Positions 24,959 through 32,759 of a DNA stretch of 56,009 bases are shown piece after piece; within the stretch, counting starts at the first letter, position 1, and every line of letters begins with the position of its first letter. Where the stretch lies: assembly GCA_900471925.1 (NCBI GenBank), contig UCGV01000044.1, positions 1-56,009 on the forward strand, read 5' to 3'. The stretch is from Hyphomicrobiales bacterium. GTDB lineage: Bacteria > Pseudomonadota > Alphaproteobacteria > Rhizobiales > Rhizobiaceae. The translations under genes and the position numbers were made by a program. The notes beneath the pieces are model-generated. The model was not told where the DNA came from. It did not search any database and worked only from the letters and a program-made list of their open reading frames with translations.

Positions 24959-26169
24959 CCGGCAACCTCCCTCATCACAATGGCCTCTGCCGGCGGCAGC
25001 GACATGCGGCTATCGGGCGTATCGGCACCGAAGAGTGCGTTGTGCAGATGTTCAAGACCGATCGCCGCCGCGCCGATAATGGCCGCGCGGGCGCCAAGCA
25101 CACTCGCCTCAACTTCGACCGGATAGGGAAAGCAGGCCGGCAGGAAGATCTTCACCCGGTCGATGAGTTCCGGGCGCAGACCAATCGAGCCCCCGAGAAT
25201 AACTTTCTGCGGATTGGCGATCGCCGCGATCGCACCGATGCCGCGGGCAAGATATTTGGCGGTATCATCGAGAACCTGCACGGCATGAGCTTCACCGGCA
25301 ACGGCGCGCTCGAAAATCGCCGGAACGCTCGCTTCATGACCGGCCAGCGCCCGATATCGCTCCATGATGCCGATCGAAGCGACAACCCGTTCGAACGCGC
25401 CTGACCTCAGCGATTCCGGCTCGAAGGGATCTGCGCCGAAAGGCAGAAAACCGAGTTCGCCGGCGGCATTGGCGGCGCCACGCACCAACTGACCACCGAC
25501 CATCAGACCCCCGCCAATGCCCGTACCGACCGCGATATAGGCGAGGTTGTCGATCCCCTGTCCCTGGCCAAGCCAGTTCTCGCCGATGACCGCGAGATTG
25601 ACGTCGTTTTCGACCATGACGCTGAAGCCGAAGGCCGCTTCGAAGGCTGCCGTCACATCCATCGTGTCAAAGCCGGCAATATTCGGCGCCAGGAAGACAG
25701 CACCCGTCTTGTCGTCAGGCGCCCCGGGAACGCCGATGACGGCCATCTTCAGGCGCTGGCGCGGGATGTTGAGGTGGTCGGCGGCCTGCCAGCAGAGGTC
25801 AACGATCTGCTCGACCACGAACTTGCCGCCGCGGGGATCCGTCGGCACCATCTCCTCGGCATAGATCTGAAAGGCGAGATCGGCGATCGCAACCCGCACC
25901 TTGGTGCCACCGAGATCGACAGCGGCAATATAGGCAGCGTCGGGAATGAGTTCGTAAGTCACCGCTGTGCGGCCAATATGTCCACTGGTCCGGCCGGTTT
26001 CCTGTACCCAGCCGTTCAACTCCAACTGGCGAACGATCTCGGAAATGGTCTGCTTGGAGAGCCCGGTCTGCTTGGAAATGGACGCGCGTGAAATCGGACC
26101 GTTCTGAACGATCGCCTCCATCACGGCGCGTTGGGAAAACTTCCGGGAGATGCGAAGGGCTTCGCTCAC
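24955..26169 (-). CDS. ROK-family transcriptional regulator
   Basis: 404-aa NagC/Mlc/XylR-type regulator. An N-terminal winged helix (GPISRASISKQTGLSKQTISEI) is followed by the ROK sugar-kinase fold (DLGGTKVRVAIADL, GTGIGGGLMVGGQ, NAAGELGFLPF). The cysteine-rich zinc motif CxCGxxGC common in ROK proteins is missing. I chose GTG at 26169, which has GAGG five bases upstream and gives the family-like N-terminus; more upstream starts would run through a probable operator. It is first in the operon with the M20, binding-protein and permease genes and is coupled to M20, so it likely autoregulates and controls that operon. Confidence 0.85.
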   Translation of the reverse strand: MSEALRISRKFSQRAVMEAIVQNGPISRASISKQTGLSKQTISEIVRQLELNGWVQETGRTSGHIGRTAVTYELIPDAAYIAAVDLGGTKVRVAIADLAFQIYAEEMVPTDPRGGKFVVEQIVDLCWQAADHLNIPRQRLKMAVIGVPGAPDDKTGAVFLAPNIAGFDTMDVTAAFEAAFGFSVMVENDVNLAVIGENWLGQGQGIDNLAYIAVGTGIGGGLMVGGQLVRGAANAAGELGFLPFGADPFEPESLRSGAFERVVASIGIMERYRALAGHEASVPAIFERAVAGEAHAVQVLDDTAKYLARGIGAIAAIANPQKVILGGSIGLRPELIDRVKIFLPACFPYPVEVEASVLGARAAIIGAAAIGLEHLHNALFGADTPDSRMSLPPAEAIVMREVAG

Positions 26170-26178
26170 GCTGACCTC

Positions 26179-26208
26179 ATTAATTCGTTCTATAACCGAA
26201 CTATTAAT
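26179..26208 (-). promoter_or_regulatory. AT-rich inverted repeat, candidate ROK operator
   Basis: ATTAATTCGTTC and GAACTATTAAT form an imperfect inverted repeat around a 7-bp centre, immediately upstream of the chosen GTG start of the ROK gene. It stands out in a GC-rich background. Position and symmetry fit autorepression by the ROK protein. Confidence 0.4.
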
Positions 26209-26460
26209 GAGAGTGCGTTTCCTGTCAATGATAATTTGAGGCGAGTTCGCTGGAGGGGAGGCACCTTGGGCGGCTATCGCTTCGCAGTACCACTTGTCGT
26301 GCAAGCGGAGCGCTCGCAGTTGGGTCAGGCGGTGAATAAACGCCGTAGGTTCTGAGCACATTCGGAACTATAACTGTCAGCATCGGCAGCGCCCCGGGGC
26401 CATAACAACGCGGCGCATGGTTCAGGCCGATCTCATCGCGGTCGTTCGAAAGAGCGTGTC

Positions 26461-28221
26461 ATGGTTCAATTGCTTTCGGTCAATGTCGGCCTACCGCGTG
26501 ACGTCGAGTGGCAGGGCAAGACGGTGAATACGGCGATCTGGAAGACGCCGGTCACGGGGCCTCGCATGGTGCGCCGCCTCAATATTGACGGTGACGGCCA
26601 GGCAGATCGCGCCGGCCACGGCGGTGAGAACCGCGCGGTTTACGTCTACCAGATGGAATCCTACCGGTACTGGGAAAAGCATCTAGACAGGAGCGACTTC
26701 GTCTACGGCCAGTTCGGCGAGAATTTTACGGTCGATGGCCTTGAAGACGCCACGGTTTGCATCGGCGACCGCTACCGCATTGGTGGGGCCTTGTTCGAGG
26801 TGACGCAGCCGCGCGTCACCTGTTATCGGCTTGGCATTCGCATGGGCGTGCCCGAAATGGCCGCTCTGCTCGTTTCCCACGACCGGCCGGGATTTTACCT
26901 TCGTGTCCTGGAGGAAGGGAACGTTCAGGCGGGCGACGAGATCGAATTCGTGGCGCCGGGGGAGGGCAAGATGAGCGTCGCCGAAATCAACGCTCTTTTG
27001 TACAAGCCGGGCCATCCTCGCGATCGGCTGCAACGCGCCCTCAAGATTCCTGCGCTCAGCCATGGTTGGCGCAACTCCTTCCAGGCGCTGCTCGATCAAT
27101 CGAGCAAAAGCGAGACCTCGACCGGAAATGCGGGCCTCACCGGCTCGGCACATGTCGAGTTGGCATGGCAGGGCTTTCGTCCATTCAAGGTGTCGCGTAA
27201 GAGCCGCGAAAGCGAGGGTGTCACCTCCCTGGAAATCGAACCGACCGATGGAATGCCGCTTTCTGATTTCCGTCCAGGGCAGTTCCTTGTCCTCGGTTTT
27301 CAGCCCAATTCGGTTCCGCTCCTGTTGCGCAGTTATTCACTTTCGGGCGCGTCGAACGGCAGGTCTTACCGGGTGAGCATCAAGCGGGAAACGCTCGGAG
27401 CGGCCAGCGTCTATGCCAATGACGAGTTGAGAGTCGGTAGCATGGTACAGGCAAGCGCTCCGCGCGGCAGCTTCACGCTTGCGCCAGGCGCCGCACCGGT
27501 CGTCTTTCTCAGTGCCGGTATCGGCCTGACGCCGGTCCTTGCCATGTTGCATGCCCTTGCCACGGAAAGGTCGAAGAGAGAAATCTGGTGGCTTTACGGG
27601 GCTCGCAACAGACGAGAACACCCGTTTTCGAATGAAGTCCGGGATCTCCTTGGCGTGCTGCCTCGAACCAGAAGCCTGGTCTGGCACAGTCGTCCCGACG
27701 CTGATGAAAAGGAGGGCATCGATTACGATAAACACTCGCGGCTCGATCTGGCTGCGATCAAGTCGCTTGGATTGCCGCTCGATGGCGAATTCTATCTCTG
27801 CGGGCCGTCAAGTTTCATGAACGAACTCGCGGCCGGGATTGCGGGCCTCGGTGTCGACCGCAGCCGGATTCACACGGAAATGTTCGGGTCGGCCTCGTCC
27901 ATCACGCCGGGGATTGCGGCTTCTGCCGGTCGGCCCCCACATCAGCCGGAGGGGCTTGCCGGGACTGGCGCAATGATCTCCTTTGCGCGCAGCGGGCTTC
28001 GAGTGCCGTGGAACCCTAAGTTCAACAATTTGCTTGAATTCGCGGAGGCATGCGATTTACCCGCCCGGTGGTCGTGCCGGACCGGTGTCTGTCACACCTG
28101 CGAGACCGGCTTGATCTCCGGAGCGGTGTCTTATTGCCCCGAGCCCATCGATGCTCCGGCGTCCGAGAACCTGCTTTTATGCTGTTCGCAGCCGCGCGGC
28201 GAACTCGTCATCGATATGTGA
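26461..28221 (+). CDS. MOSC domain fused to ferredoxin reductase and 2Fe-2S domain
   Basis: 586-aa multidomain oxidoreductase. Residues about 1-165 are a MOSC domain of YiiM type (DGQADRAGHGGENRAVY; the conserved Cys lies in QPRVTCYRLG), which should bind molybdenum cofactor. Residues about 235-450 are an FNR-type flavin/NAD reductase (RSYSLSG for flavin, SAGIGLTPVLAMLHAL for nucleotide, GEFYLCGPSSFM). Residues about 505-586 are a plant-type ferredoxin with C539, C544, C547 and C574. The layout would pass electrons from NAD(P)H through flavin and 2Fe-2S to a molybdenum site on one chain. Detoxifying reduction of N-hydroxylated compounds is a guess by analogy with YiiM. It is divergent from the ROK operon. 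Confidence 0.85.
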   Translation: MVQLLSVNVGLPRDVEWQGKTVNTAIWKTPVTGPRMVRRLNIDGDGQADRAGHGGENRAVYVYQMESYRYWEKHLDRSDFVYGQFGENFTVDGLEDATVCIGDRYRIGGALFEVTQPRVTCYRLGIRMGVPEMAALLVSHDRPGFYLRVLEEGNVQAGDEIEFVAPGEGKMSVAEINALLYKPGHPRDRLQRALKIPALSHGWRNSFQALLDQSSKSETSTGNAGLTGSAHVELAWQGFRPFKVSRKSRESEGVTSLEIEPTDGMPLSDFRPGQFLVLGFQPNSVPLLLRSYSLSGASNGRSYRVSIKRETLGAASVYANDELRVGSMVQASAPRGSFTLAPGAAPVVFLSAGIGLTPVLAMLHALATERSKREIWWLYGARNRREHPFSNEVRDLLGVLPRTRSLVWHSRPDADEKEGIDYDKHSRLDLAAIKSLGLPLDGEFYLCGPSSFMNELAAGIAGLGVDRSRIHTEMFGSASSITPGIAASAGRPPHQPEGLAGTGAMISFARSGLRVPWNPKFNNLLEFAEACDLPARWSCRTGVCHTCETGLISGAVSYCPEPIDAPASENLLLCCSQPRGELVIDM

Positions 28222-28401
28222 CGTCCCTAACGGGCCGGGTCTTGGATAAAATGGAAAACGGACGACGCAGAAATTCGACGGTGCGAAATGCCCTCTTCGC
28301 AGATTGTTCTGCGCCACTTTTCGTATTCTGTAAGGGCGCTGTCATGCAGCGCACAGTCGCGCTGCAACGACACTTCGTCCACGAGCTTCGGCCGTGAGCT
28401 A

Positions 28402-28803
28402 TCATGAGCGCCCCGACCAATGACGCTGTCGCCGTCGGCGTCCCGACGGCGACAGCCGAAGTGTTTCCGTCCAAACGATATTGCGCCGAGGGCTCGCCCC
28501 GCCGGCCGCGTTAACGGGGTGGATCCTCAAGATACCGAGCTCGTGGTCTTTTGTGATCGTCAGAACACCGGCTTCACGAGCGGCACGAACGATTGCCTCG
28601 TGCAGAATCTCCGGTTGACGCTCTCCGGTCAGGACCTCAAGGCAGGTTCTGACCGCGGCAAAGAATTCCTCGCCATCATCGGCCGGCCAATCCGAAAGCA
28701 GCAATTGGGCGGCATCGCGAACCGTGCGGACGACTTTGCGATTTTTTCCTGCCGCAAGGCTAAGAATGATCGTCGGGACGCGCCTCTCCATATCGAATGT
28801 CAT
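28402..28803 (-). CDS. DUF982 domain protein
   Basis: 133-aa protein whose residues 7-85 match DUF982, a small family almost confined to rhizobia (VRDAAQLLLSDWPADDGEEF, then an AVRTCLEVL-type segment and AAREAGVL). Function is unknown. ATG at 28803 overlaps the stop of the upstream 91-aa gene as ATGA, so it is translationally coupled and is the last gene of the E1-like operon. A 14-bp perfect hairpin lies inside the 3' end of the frame, and the last 30 residues are Arg-rich and unlike the family, so the native C-terminus may have been lost or extended. Confidence 0.75.
   Translation of the reverse strand: MTFDMERRVPTIILSLAAGKNRKVVRTVRDAAQLLLSDWPADDGEEFFAAVRTCLEVLTGERQPEILHEAIVRAAREAGVLTITKDHELGILRIHPVNAAGGASPRRNIVWTETLRLSPSGRRRRQRHWSGRS
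28425..28456 (-). terminator. 14-bp perfect hairpin inside 3' end of DUF982 gene
   Basis: GCTGTCGCCGTCGG pairs exactly with its complement across a 4-nt loop. It overlaps the last codons of the DUF982 frame, so it may be the operon terminator read into by an extended frame. No T-run is visible. Confidence 0.4.
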
Positions 28804-29075
28804 CGCCCTGAACTCCGCCAACCGAGCGCTGGGAGTGCCGGGCCATGTTCGTTACAGGATTGACCCGGGTGCTCCTCAACAACCTTCCGCTTGGCTTTCA
28901 TCGTGCGAGCGGCGGTCTCGAGCAGATGCGTGAACTCCTCACACGTCACGCCGTCGGCGCGCATGACGATTGCAATCAGTGGATCACGAACGGCTTCAGA
29001 GATTGTGAGTTCCTCGTTCCATCCGAGGTTTGCCTCCGCACTGGCGATGTCAGGGTTTCGCGTGAGATGAAACAT
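28800..29075 (-). CDS. Small hypothetical protein in E1-like operon
   Basis: 91-aa protein with no recognised domain. It contains ISEAVRDPLIAIVMRADGVT followed by a helical segment (EEFTHLLETAARTMKAKRK). The C-terminus is Gly/Ser/Arg and not obviously globular. It does not end in Gly-Gly, so it is not an evident ubiquitin-like modifier, and a beta-grasp fold is not apparent. ATG at 29075 has AGGAGG five bases upstream inside the end of the E1-like gene; its stop overlaps the DUF982 start. It is clearly expressed with its neighbours, so it may be their partner or substrate. Confidence 0.65.
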   Translation of the reverse strand: MFHLTRNPDIASAEANLGWNEELTISEAVRDPLIAIVMRADGVTCEEFTHLLETAARTMKAKRKVVEEHPGQSCNEHGPALPALGWRSSGR

Positions 29076-29076
29076 G

Positions 29077-29973
29077 TTAGCCCCTCCTGCTCCGACCGGA
29101 TATGTCTAAACAATAAAGATCGGTGCGCGGCGATCTCCGTCCTGTGTGTGCGTTCTTCACGTCTGACGTCCATTGACGTGCCCGTTGCGTGGAGTGCTTG
29201 GCAAGGCAGGCCTGCGCGATCTGCGGCACGTCGAGGCCGGCGATAAAGGCGCAATCGCTGGCGGCCGGCAAAGAGAGCGAGCTTCCAGGACCACGGCGGC
29301 GACTGACATGAAAATGCGGAGGGATCCCGGCTGCCGACGCGCGGCACGCATCGAGGAACGCGTGAGCGAGACGAACGTCGCCCGCCAGAACCACGAACGG
29401 ATTGTTTGCGTATTCTGCGATCAGTTGTAGTGTCGTGCCGTTGTCTGCCAATACCGGCAAAGCAAAGACGTGTGCCGAGAACCGTGAGGCAAGATAGCTC
29501 GCCAGCTTGTCCGTTTTTAGTGAGCCGAGGTCGGTTCGGTTCACCCACGGGAGATGACGGATGTCATTTTCGTCGATACGACCGGCATCTGTGAGCAGGA
29601 AATGCCGTGCGCCATGGGCGGCAAGTTCGACGGCAATCTGGGCGCCAAAATCCCCACAGCCGAATATGACGAAGTCGATTTCGCCAATTGCCGCCGTACT
29701 GCGTGGCGACGTGCAAATCGGCTGGGGCACGGCCCCATCGTGATCAACGGGCGCAGACCTGCGACGGTCTTCAGCCGCGACAGCGAGGGCCTTTCCCGAA
29801 CTTACGAACACGGGGCTCGAAACATCGGGGCTCTGTTCCGCGACAGCATCAGTACAATTGCCGGTAAACAGAGCCCCTCTGCCGCCCCACCCGTGGCTGC
29901 GGGCGAAGAGGTTTGGAAAATCGATGGGCGCGCCGTTGGGTGCGGCCGATCTGCTGGAACGATCGTTGACCAT
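29077..29973 (-). CDS. E1/ThiF-like adenylating protein
   Basis: 298-aa protein with an E1/MoeB/ThiF Rossmann domain from about residue 100. The nucleotide loop is GCGDFG (105-110), the acidic strand end is LLTDAGRID, the E1 arginine is R139 in NDIRH, a lysine lies at K153 in GSLKTDK and an aspartate at D199 in VVLAGDV. These correspond to the adenylation residues of MoeB, so activity is likely. The CxxC zinc pair and a clear catalytic cysteine loop are not seen. About 95 poorly conserved residues precede the domain. ATG at 29973 overlaps the stop of the upstream gene as TGATG with GGAGG before it. The natural substrate (a ubiquitin-like protein, a peptide or a sulphur carrier) is unknown. 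Confidence 0.75.
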   Translation of the reverse strand: MVNDRSSRSAAPNGAPIDFPNLFARSHGWGGRGALFTGNCTDAVAEQSPDVSSPVFVSSGKALAVAAEDRRRSAPVDHDGAVPQPICTSPRSTAAIGEIDFVIFGCGDFGAQIAVELAAHGARHFLLTDAGRIDENDIRHLPWVNRTDLGSLKTDKLASYLASRFSAHVFALPVLADNGTTLQLIAEYANNPFVVLAGDVRLAHAFLDACRASAAGIPPHFHVSRRRGPGSSLSLPAASDCAFIAGLDVPQIAQACLAKHSTQRARQWTSDVKNAHTGRRSPRTDLYCLDISGRSRRG

Positions 29974-30806
29974 CACACCGCCTCCATCTCGCAAGGCGCC
30001 GGGTGAAACACCTGCGCGATGCGACGATCGCGGTCCTTACCCATATCGTGATCGACACTTCTCGCGATTGTGTGAAGCTTGCCGTCATACCGGAGACTGA
30101 TGCGGCTGCCGCCCTGATCGATCTCAACTCTGCCGATACGAAGATCGATCGACGTCTTGCCACGCCGGACGATCTGTCCGACATGCCCGGCCTGGTGATC
30201 TGGAATGTGCTGACGCTTAGCAAGGTGGGCCTGGCGGTATTCGGGTGGTTCTTCGGCCAGCAACTGACTGATGAGAAACAGGATCCGGCCGCCCCAGGAG
30301 GGAATGGCGGCGATGTCTGGTTGGTCTAGGAAGACATCGCCGCCAAGACGCTCGATCCCTTTTCGAGCGATATCGACGAGCGGGACTTGCCGCGCGGCAT
30401 GGGTGATGACGAATGCCGTCTCCTGTGCGTGGCGTTCAGGATCCGTCTCGGCAGTCAGGCACGAGACGCGTAAGGCGCATTCCCATGGAATGGTATAGGC
30501 CGATCGCGGAATGCTTTTGAGCGTCTGGAGATCGGCGCTGTACGGAGAGACATATTGCTTTTCCGCCGGCAAGGCTGCGGCGGCCGAGCCACTGTAGAAA
30601 GCGAGCAGGCTGTGGCTCGCCTCACGCAGCAGTTGGGCTGTGATCGCGACATGATCCGCTCTGTGCAATCTCTCCTTGCAAATCACGACGATCGCACCGC
30701 CCGGCAGATCGCGGGTAGATGCGATGCAGGTCGAGACATCGTGCCGCAACCCAACGTGAAGTGAATGAAGGTCGTCGGCCAATTGTCGAATGCGGGTCGT
30801 GGACAT
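29973..30806 (-). CDS. Unknown protein, first gene of E1-like operon
   Basis: 277-aa protein with no domain I can name. The N-terminal half is alpha/beta-like (GGAIVVICKERLHRADHV, then a SLLAFYSGSA-type segment). The middle has two cysteines (WECALRVSCLT) and a GGRILFLISQLL helix. The C-terminal part is beta-rich with VEIDQGGSRISLRYDGKLHT and VDHDMGKDRD. ATG at 30806 follows GGAGG. The next gene (E1-like) starts on its stop codon, so the two products are probably made together. An E2-like role would be an attractive guess because of the internal cysteines, but no E2 signature is visible. Confidence 0.6.
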   Translation of the reverse strand: MSTTRIRQLADDLHSLHVGLRHDVSTCIASTRDLPGGAIVVICKERLHRADHVAITAQLLREASHSLLAFYSGSAAAALPAEKQYVSPYSADLQTLKSIPRSAYTIPWECALRVSCLTAETDPERHAQETAFVITHAARQVPLVDIARKGIERLGGDVFLDQPDIAAIPSWGGRILFLISQLLAEEPPEYRQAHLAKRQHIPDHQAGHVGQIVRRGKTSIDLRIGRVEIDQGGSRISLRYDGKLHTIARSVDHDMGKDRDRRIAQVFHPAPCEMEAV

Positions 30807-30984
30807 TGACGGCCTCCATGAGGGTGAGTGCTGATCGAGATTGCAGCTAGACGAAGAGGCCGCCCAGAGCATTTTTCCCGGGCCTTGCAGCGGCGTCCGT
30901 TGAAGAGCACTCTCGGCCGAGAGCGTCATTCGCCCGCCAGTGCCGCGTTAAAAATCCGTAAAAACGGCGCAAAACAAAGAAAAG

Positions 30985-31004
30985 GCCCTCTCGATTGAGA
31001 GGGC
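30985..31004 (-). terminator. Rho-independent terminator after S8 peptidase gene
   Basis: On the minus strand GCCCTCTC-AATC-GAGAGGGC is followed by CCTTTTCTTTGTTTT, a classic hairpin plus T-run. It lies 31 bp past the peptidase stop and divides the regulator-PAP2-peptidase transcript from the E1-like operon, which must then have its own promoter in 30807-30984 or depend on read-through. Confidence 0.75.
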
Positions 31005-31034
31005 TCGGAATTCTAGGAGCCCTGTGGCCGCGGA

Positions 31035-32729
31035 TCACATGGCCAGTACAGCTTCGACCGCCTCGCGCGCATTCGGCAGGCCCGCTCCAAAGAAGTAGGA
31101 TGGGTCCAGCACATCTTCGCCTTCTGCATTCATGCAATCTGCCGTCAGTTTCCGTGTTCCGGGCGCGACGATGGCGTCGGGATGCGAGGCGGCCTTCAGG
31201 ATGGACTTGATCTGAGGTCCCGAGAGGCGGTCACCCGGATTGTGGCGGCTTTTATAGGCACGCTGGAGCAGGGCACAAAGACCACCGACCTGCGCCGACG
31301 CGCCGGAAGTGCCTCCGAACGTGGTGTAATATCCGCCGCCGATGCCGGGATTGTTTGAATAGGGCAAGATCGCCGACCATGGGTCGGAGCCGTGATCATA
31401 GCCAAAGATCCCTGACAGATCCGTCGTCAGCAGCGAGAAATGCGAATAGGAATATTCCCGCAGCCGAAAGGCTGTGTAGTCGTGTTGCGCGGCAAACGGC
31501 GACAGACGGTCGAGGCGCAACTGATGCCGGTTGAAGACCTCCCCGTCGTCGGACGGGGCAACGAGGGTCAGTCCTTCGCCGTAATTGCTGTAGCCGGACC
31601 GGAACCCTTCAGCGCTAACCGCACCTACGGCGATGATGCCGTTGTTGTCGGCGGCGAGGTTCGCCGGATAGATCAACTGGCTCTCTCCGCTGTTTCCTGC
31701 CGCGCAGACGATTGGAATCTGCTTACTGACGGCAAGGATGAGCTGTTTGAGAATATGCCAAGGGCGATCTGGATTGGATCCTTTCTGCGCAGCCTTAGGT
31801 TCGAGTTCAGGCCCGCCCTGGTCGGCAAAGGCGATGCGCGCAAAAAGATTGGCGGCATCCTGGTTCTTCCACAGTTCCAGATCGGCCTTCAACTCGTTTT
31901 TCGGATCGACGACACTGCGTTTGGGGTCAGGAAATCCACGTGGCAGGACGATGACATCGGCCTTCTGATGATAGGCATAAAGAAACGCTGCGATAAACTG
32001 GCGGACATCGTCCTCAAAAGAGGTCCTGATCGAGATGATCTTCGAAAAGGGATCGACGCCGAAATACGGGATGACGTTGCGGTTGCCGCTCGTGCGCAAT
32101 TCGTCGCTGTCGCCATAGAAGGCCCCATCGGGCGGAAGACTCGGGGCGCCTTCCTCGGCGACGACGGCGGGTTCACCGACGATCAGGCCGGCGCAGCAGG
32201 TCCCATGCGATGCAAAAAGTGATTCCGGATGATAGAGCCGCCGGAGCACACCTTCCGAGGCGGCATATTCGGCGACGAGATCCCCGAGATAGTCACGGTC
32301 GTCATTGGAAAGACCCATATTGCCGAGTGCGGCGATGTTGAGCCCGGAAAAGAACGCATGCCTTTCCTCCCGGTCGAAGGATGTGGTCGTGTCGAGAATA
32401 TCGAGCACGCGCGCGCCATAGCGGTGTGTCGTCAAATCGATCGACGCGTCGCGATCGAGCCGGGTCGTCAGATTGGGATGATCGGGCGAAATCCCGACAT
32501 CGATCAGGGCGACTCGAGCCGGTCGCAAGGGGCCGGCAGCCGCAATCGCGTCCCATACTGTGCTGGTGATGACGGGGTCGGGAAGCGCGCGGACAGCGCT
32601 CTCATCGGCTGCTGGTGGCGCCGGTGGCACCGGACCATAGTCGGCGTCGATCACGCCAAGCGCGGTCAGGTGCCACAGATAATAGTAGCTGGTCGGGGTG
32701 GCTTCAGGCATTTGCGATTGGTCCGTCAT
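31035..32729 (-). CDS. S8 (subtilisin-type) serine peptidase, cytosolic
   Basis: 564-aa subtilase with an intact catalytic triad: D77 in ALIDVGISPDHP, H175 in ASHGTCCAG and S475 in GGTSGASAQVGG, plus the oxyanion Asn in AAGNSG at 345. No signal peptide or obvious inhibitory prodomain is present; the first 70 residues are Pro/Ala-rich. A large insert (about 180-330) separates His and Ser. A cytosolic subtilase is unusual and suggests processing of a specific partner. It begins 30 bp after the PAP2-like gene and ends at a strong terminator. The substrate is unknown; neighbouring proteins are candidates. Confidence 0.85.
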   Translation of the reverse strand: MTDQSQMPEATPTSYYYLWHLTALGVIDADYGPVPPAPPAADESAVRALPDPVITSTVWDAIAAAGPLRPARVALIDVGISPDHPNLTTRLDRDASIDLTTHRYGARVLDILDTTTSFDREERHAFFSGLNIAALGNMGLSNDDRDYLGDLVAEYAASEGVLRRLYHPESLFASHGTCCAGLIVGEPAVVAEEGAPSLPPDGAFYGDSDELRTSGNRNVIPYFGVDPFSKIISIRTSFEDDVRQFIAAFLYAYHQKADVIVLPRGFPDPKRSVVDPKNELKADLELWKNQDAANLFARIAFADQGGPELEPKAAQKGSNPDRPWHILKQLILAVSKQIPIVCAAGNSGESQLIYPANLAADNNGIIAVGAVSAEGFRSGYSNYGEGLTLVAPSDDGEVFNRHQLRLDRLSPFAAQHDYTAFRLREYSYSHFSLLTTDLSGIFGYDHGSDPWSAILPYSNNPGIGGGYYTTFGGTSGASAQVGGLCALLQRAYKSRHNPGDRLSGPQIKSILKAASHPDAIVAPGTRKLTADCMNAEGEDVLDPSYFFGAGLPNAREAVEAVLAM

Positions 32730-32759
32730 GTTGATGATCCCGTTGAGACACTGGCAAGG

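Noticed and set aside
28208..28474. 88-codon minus frame beyond the DUF982 gene
   Set aside because: Starts on TTG without a ribosome site, overlaps DUF982 in another frame, no motif.
28402..30806. Known bacterial ubiquitin-like (Bil or CBASS type) defence operon
   Set aside because: No cyclase, ubiquitin-like protein, JAB peptidase or recognisable E2 could be identified; kept only as an open question.
28402..32729. RiPP (cyanobactin-like) cluster suggested by ThiF-like plus S8 peptidase
   Set aside because: No YcaO cyclodehydratase, no precursor peptide with core repeats and no export gene; a terminator separates the peptidase from the E1-like operon.
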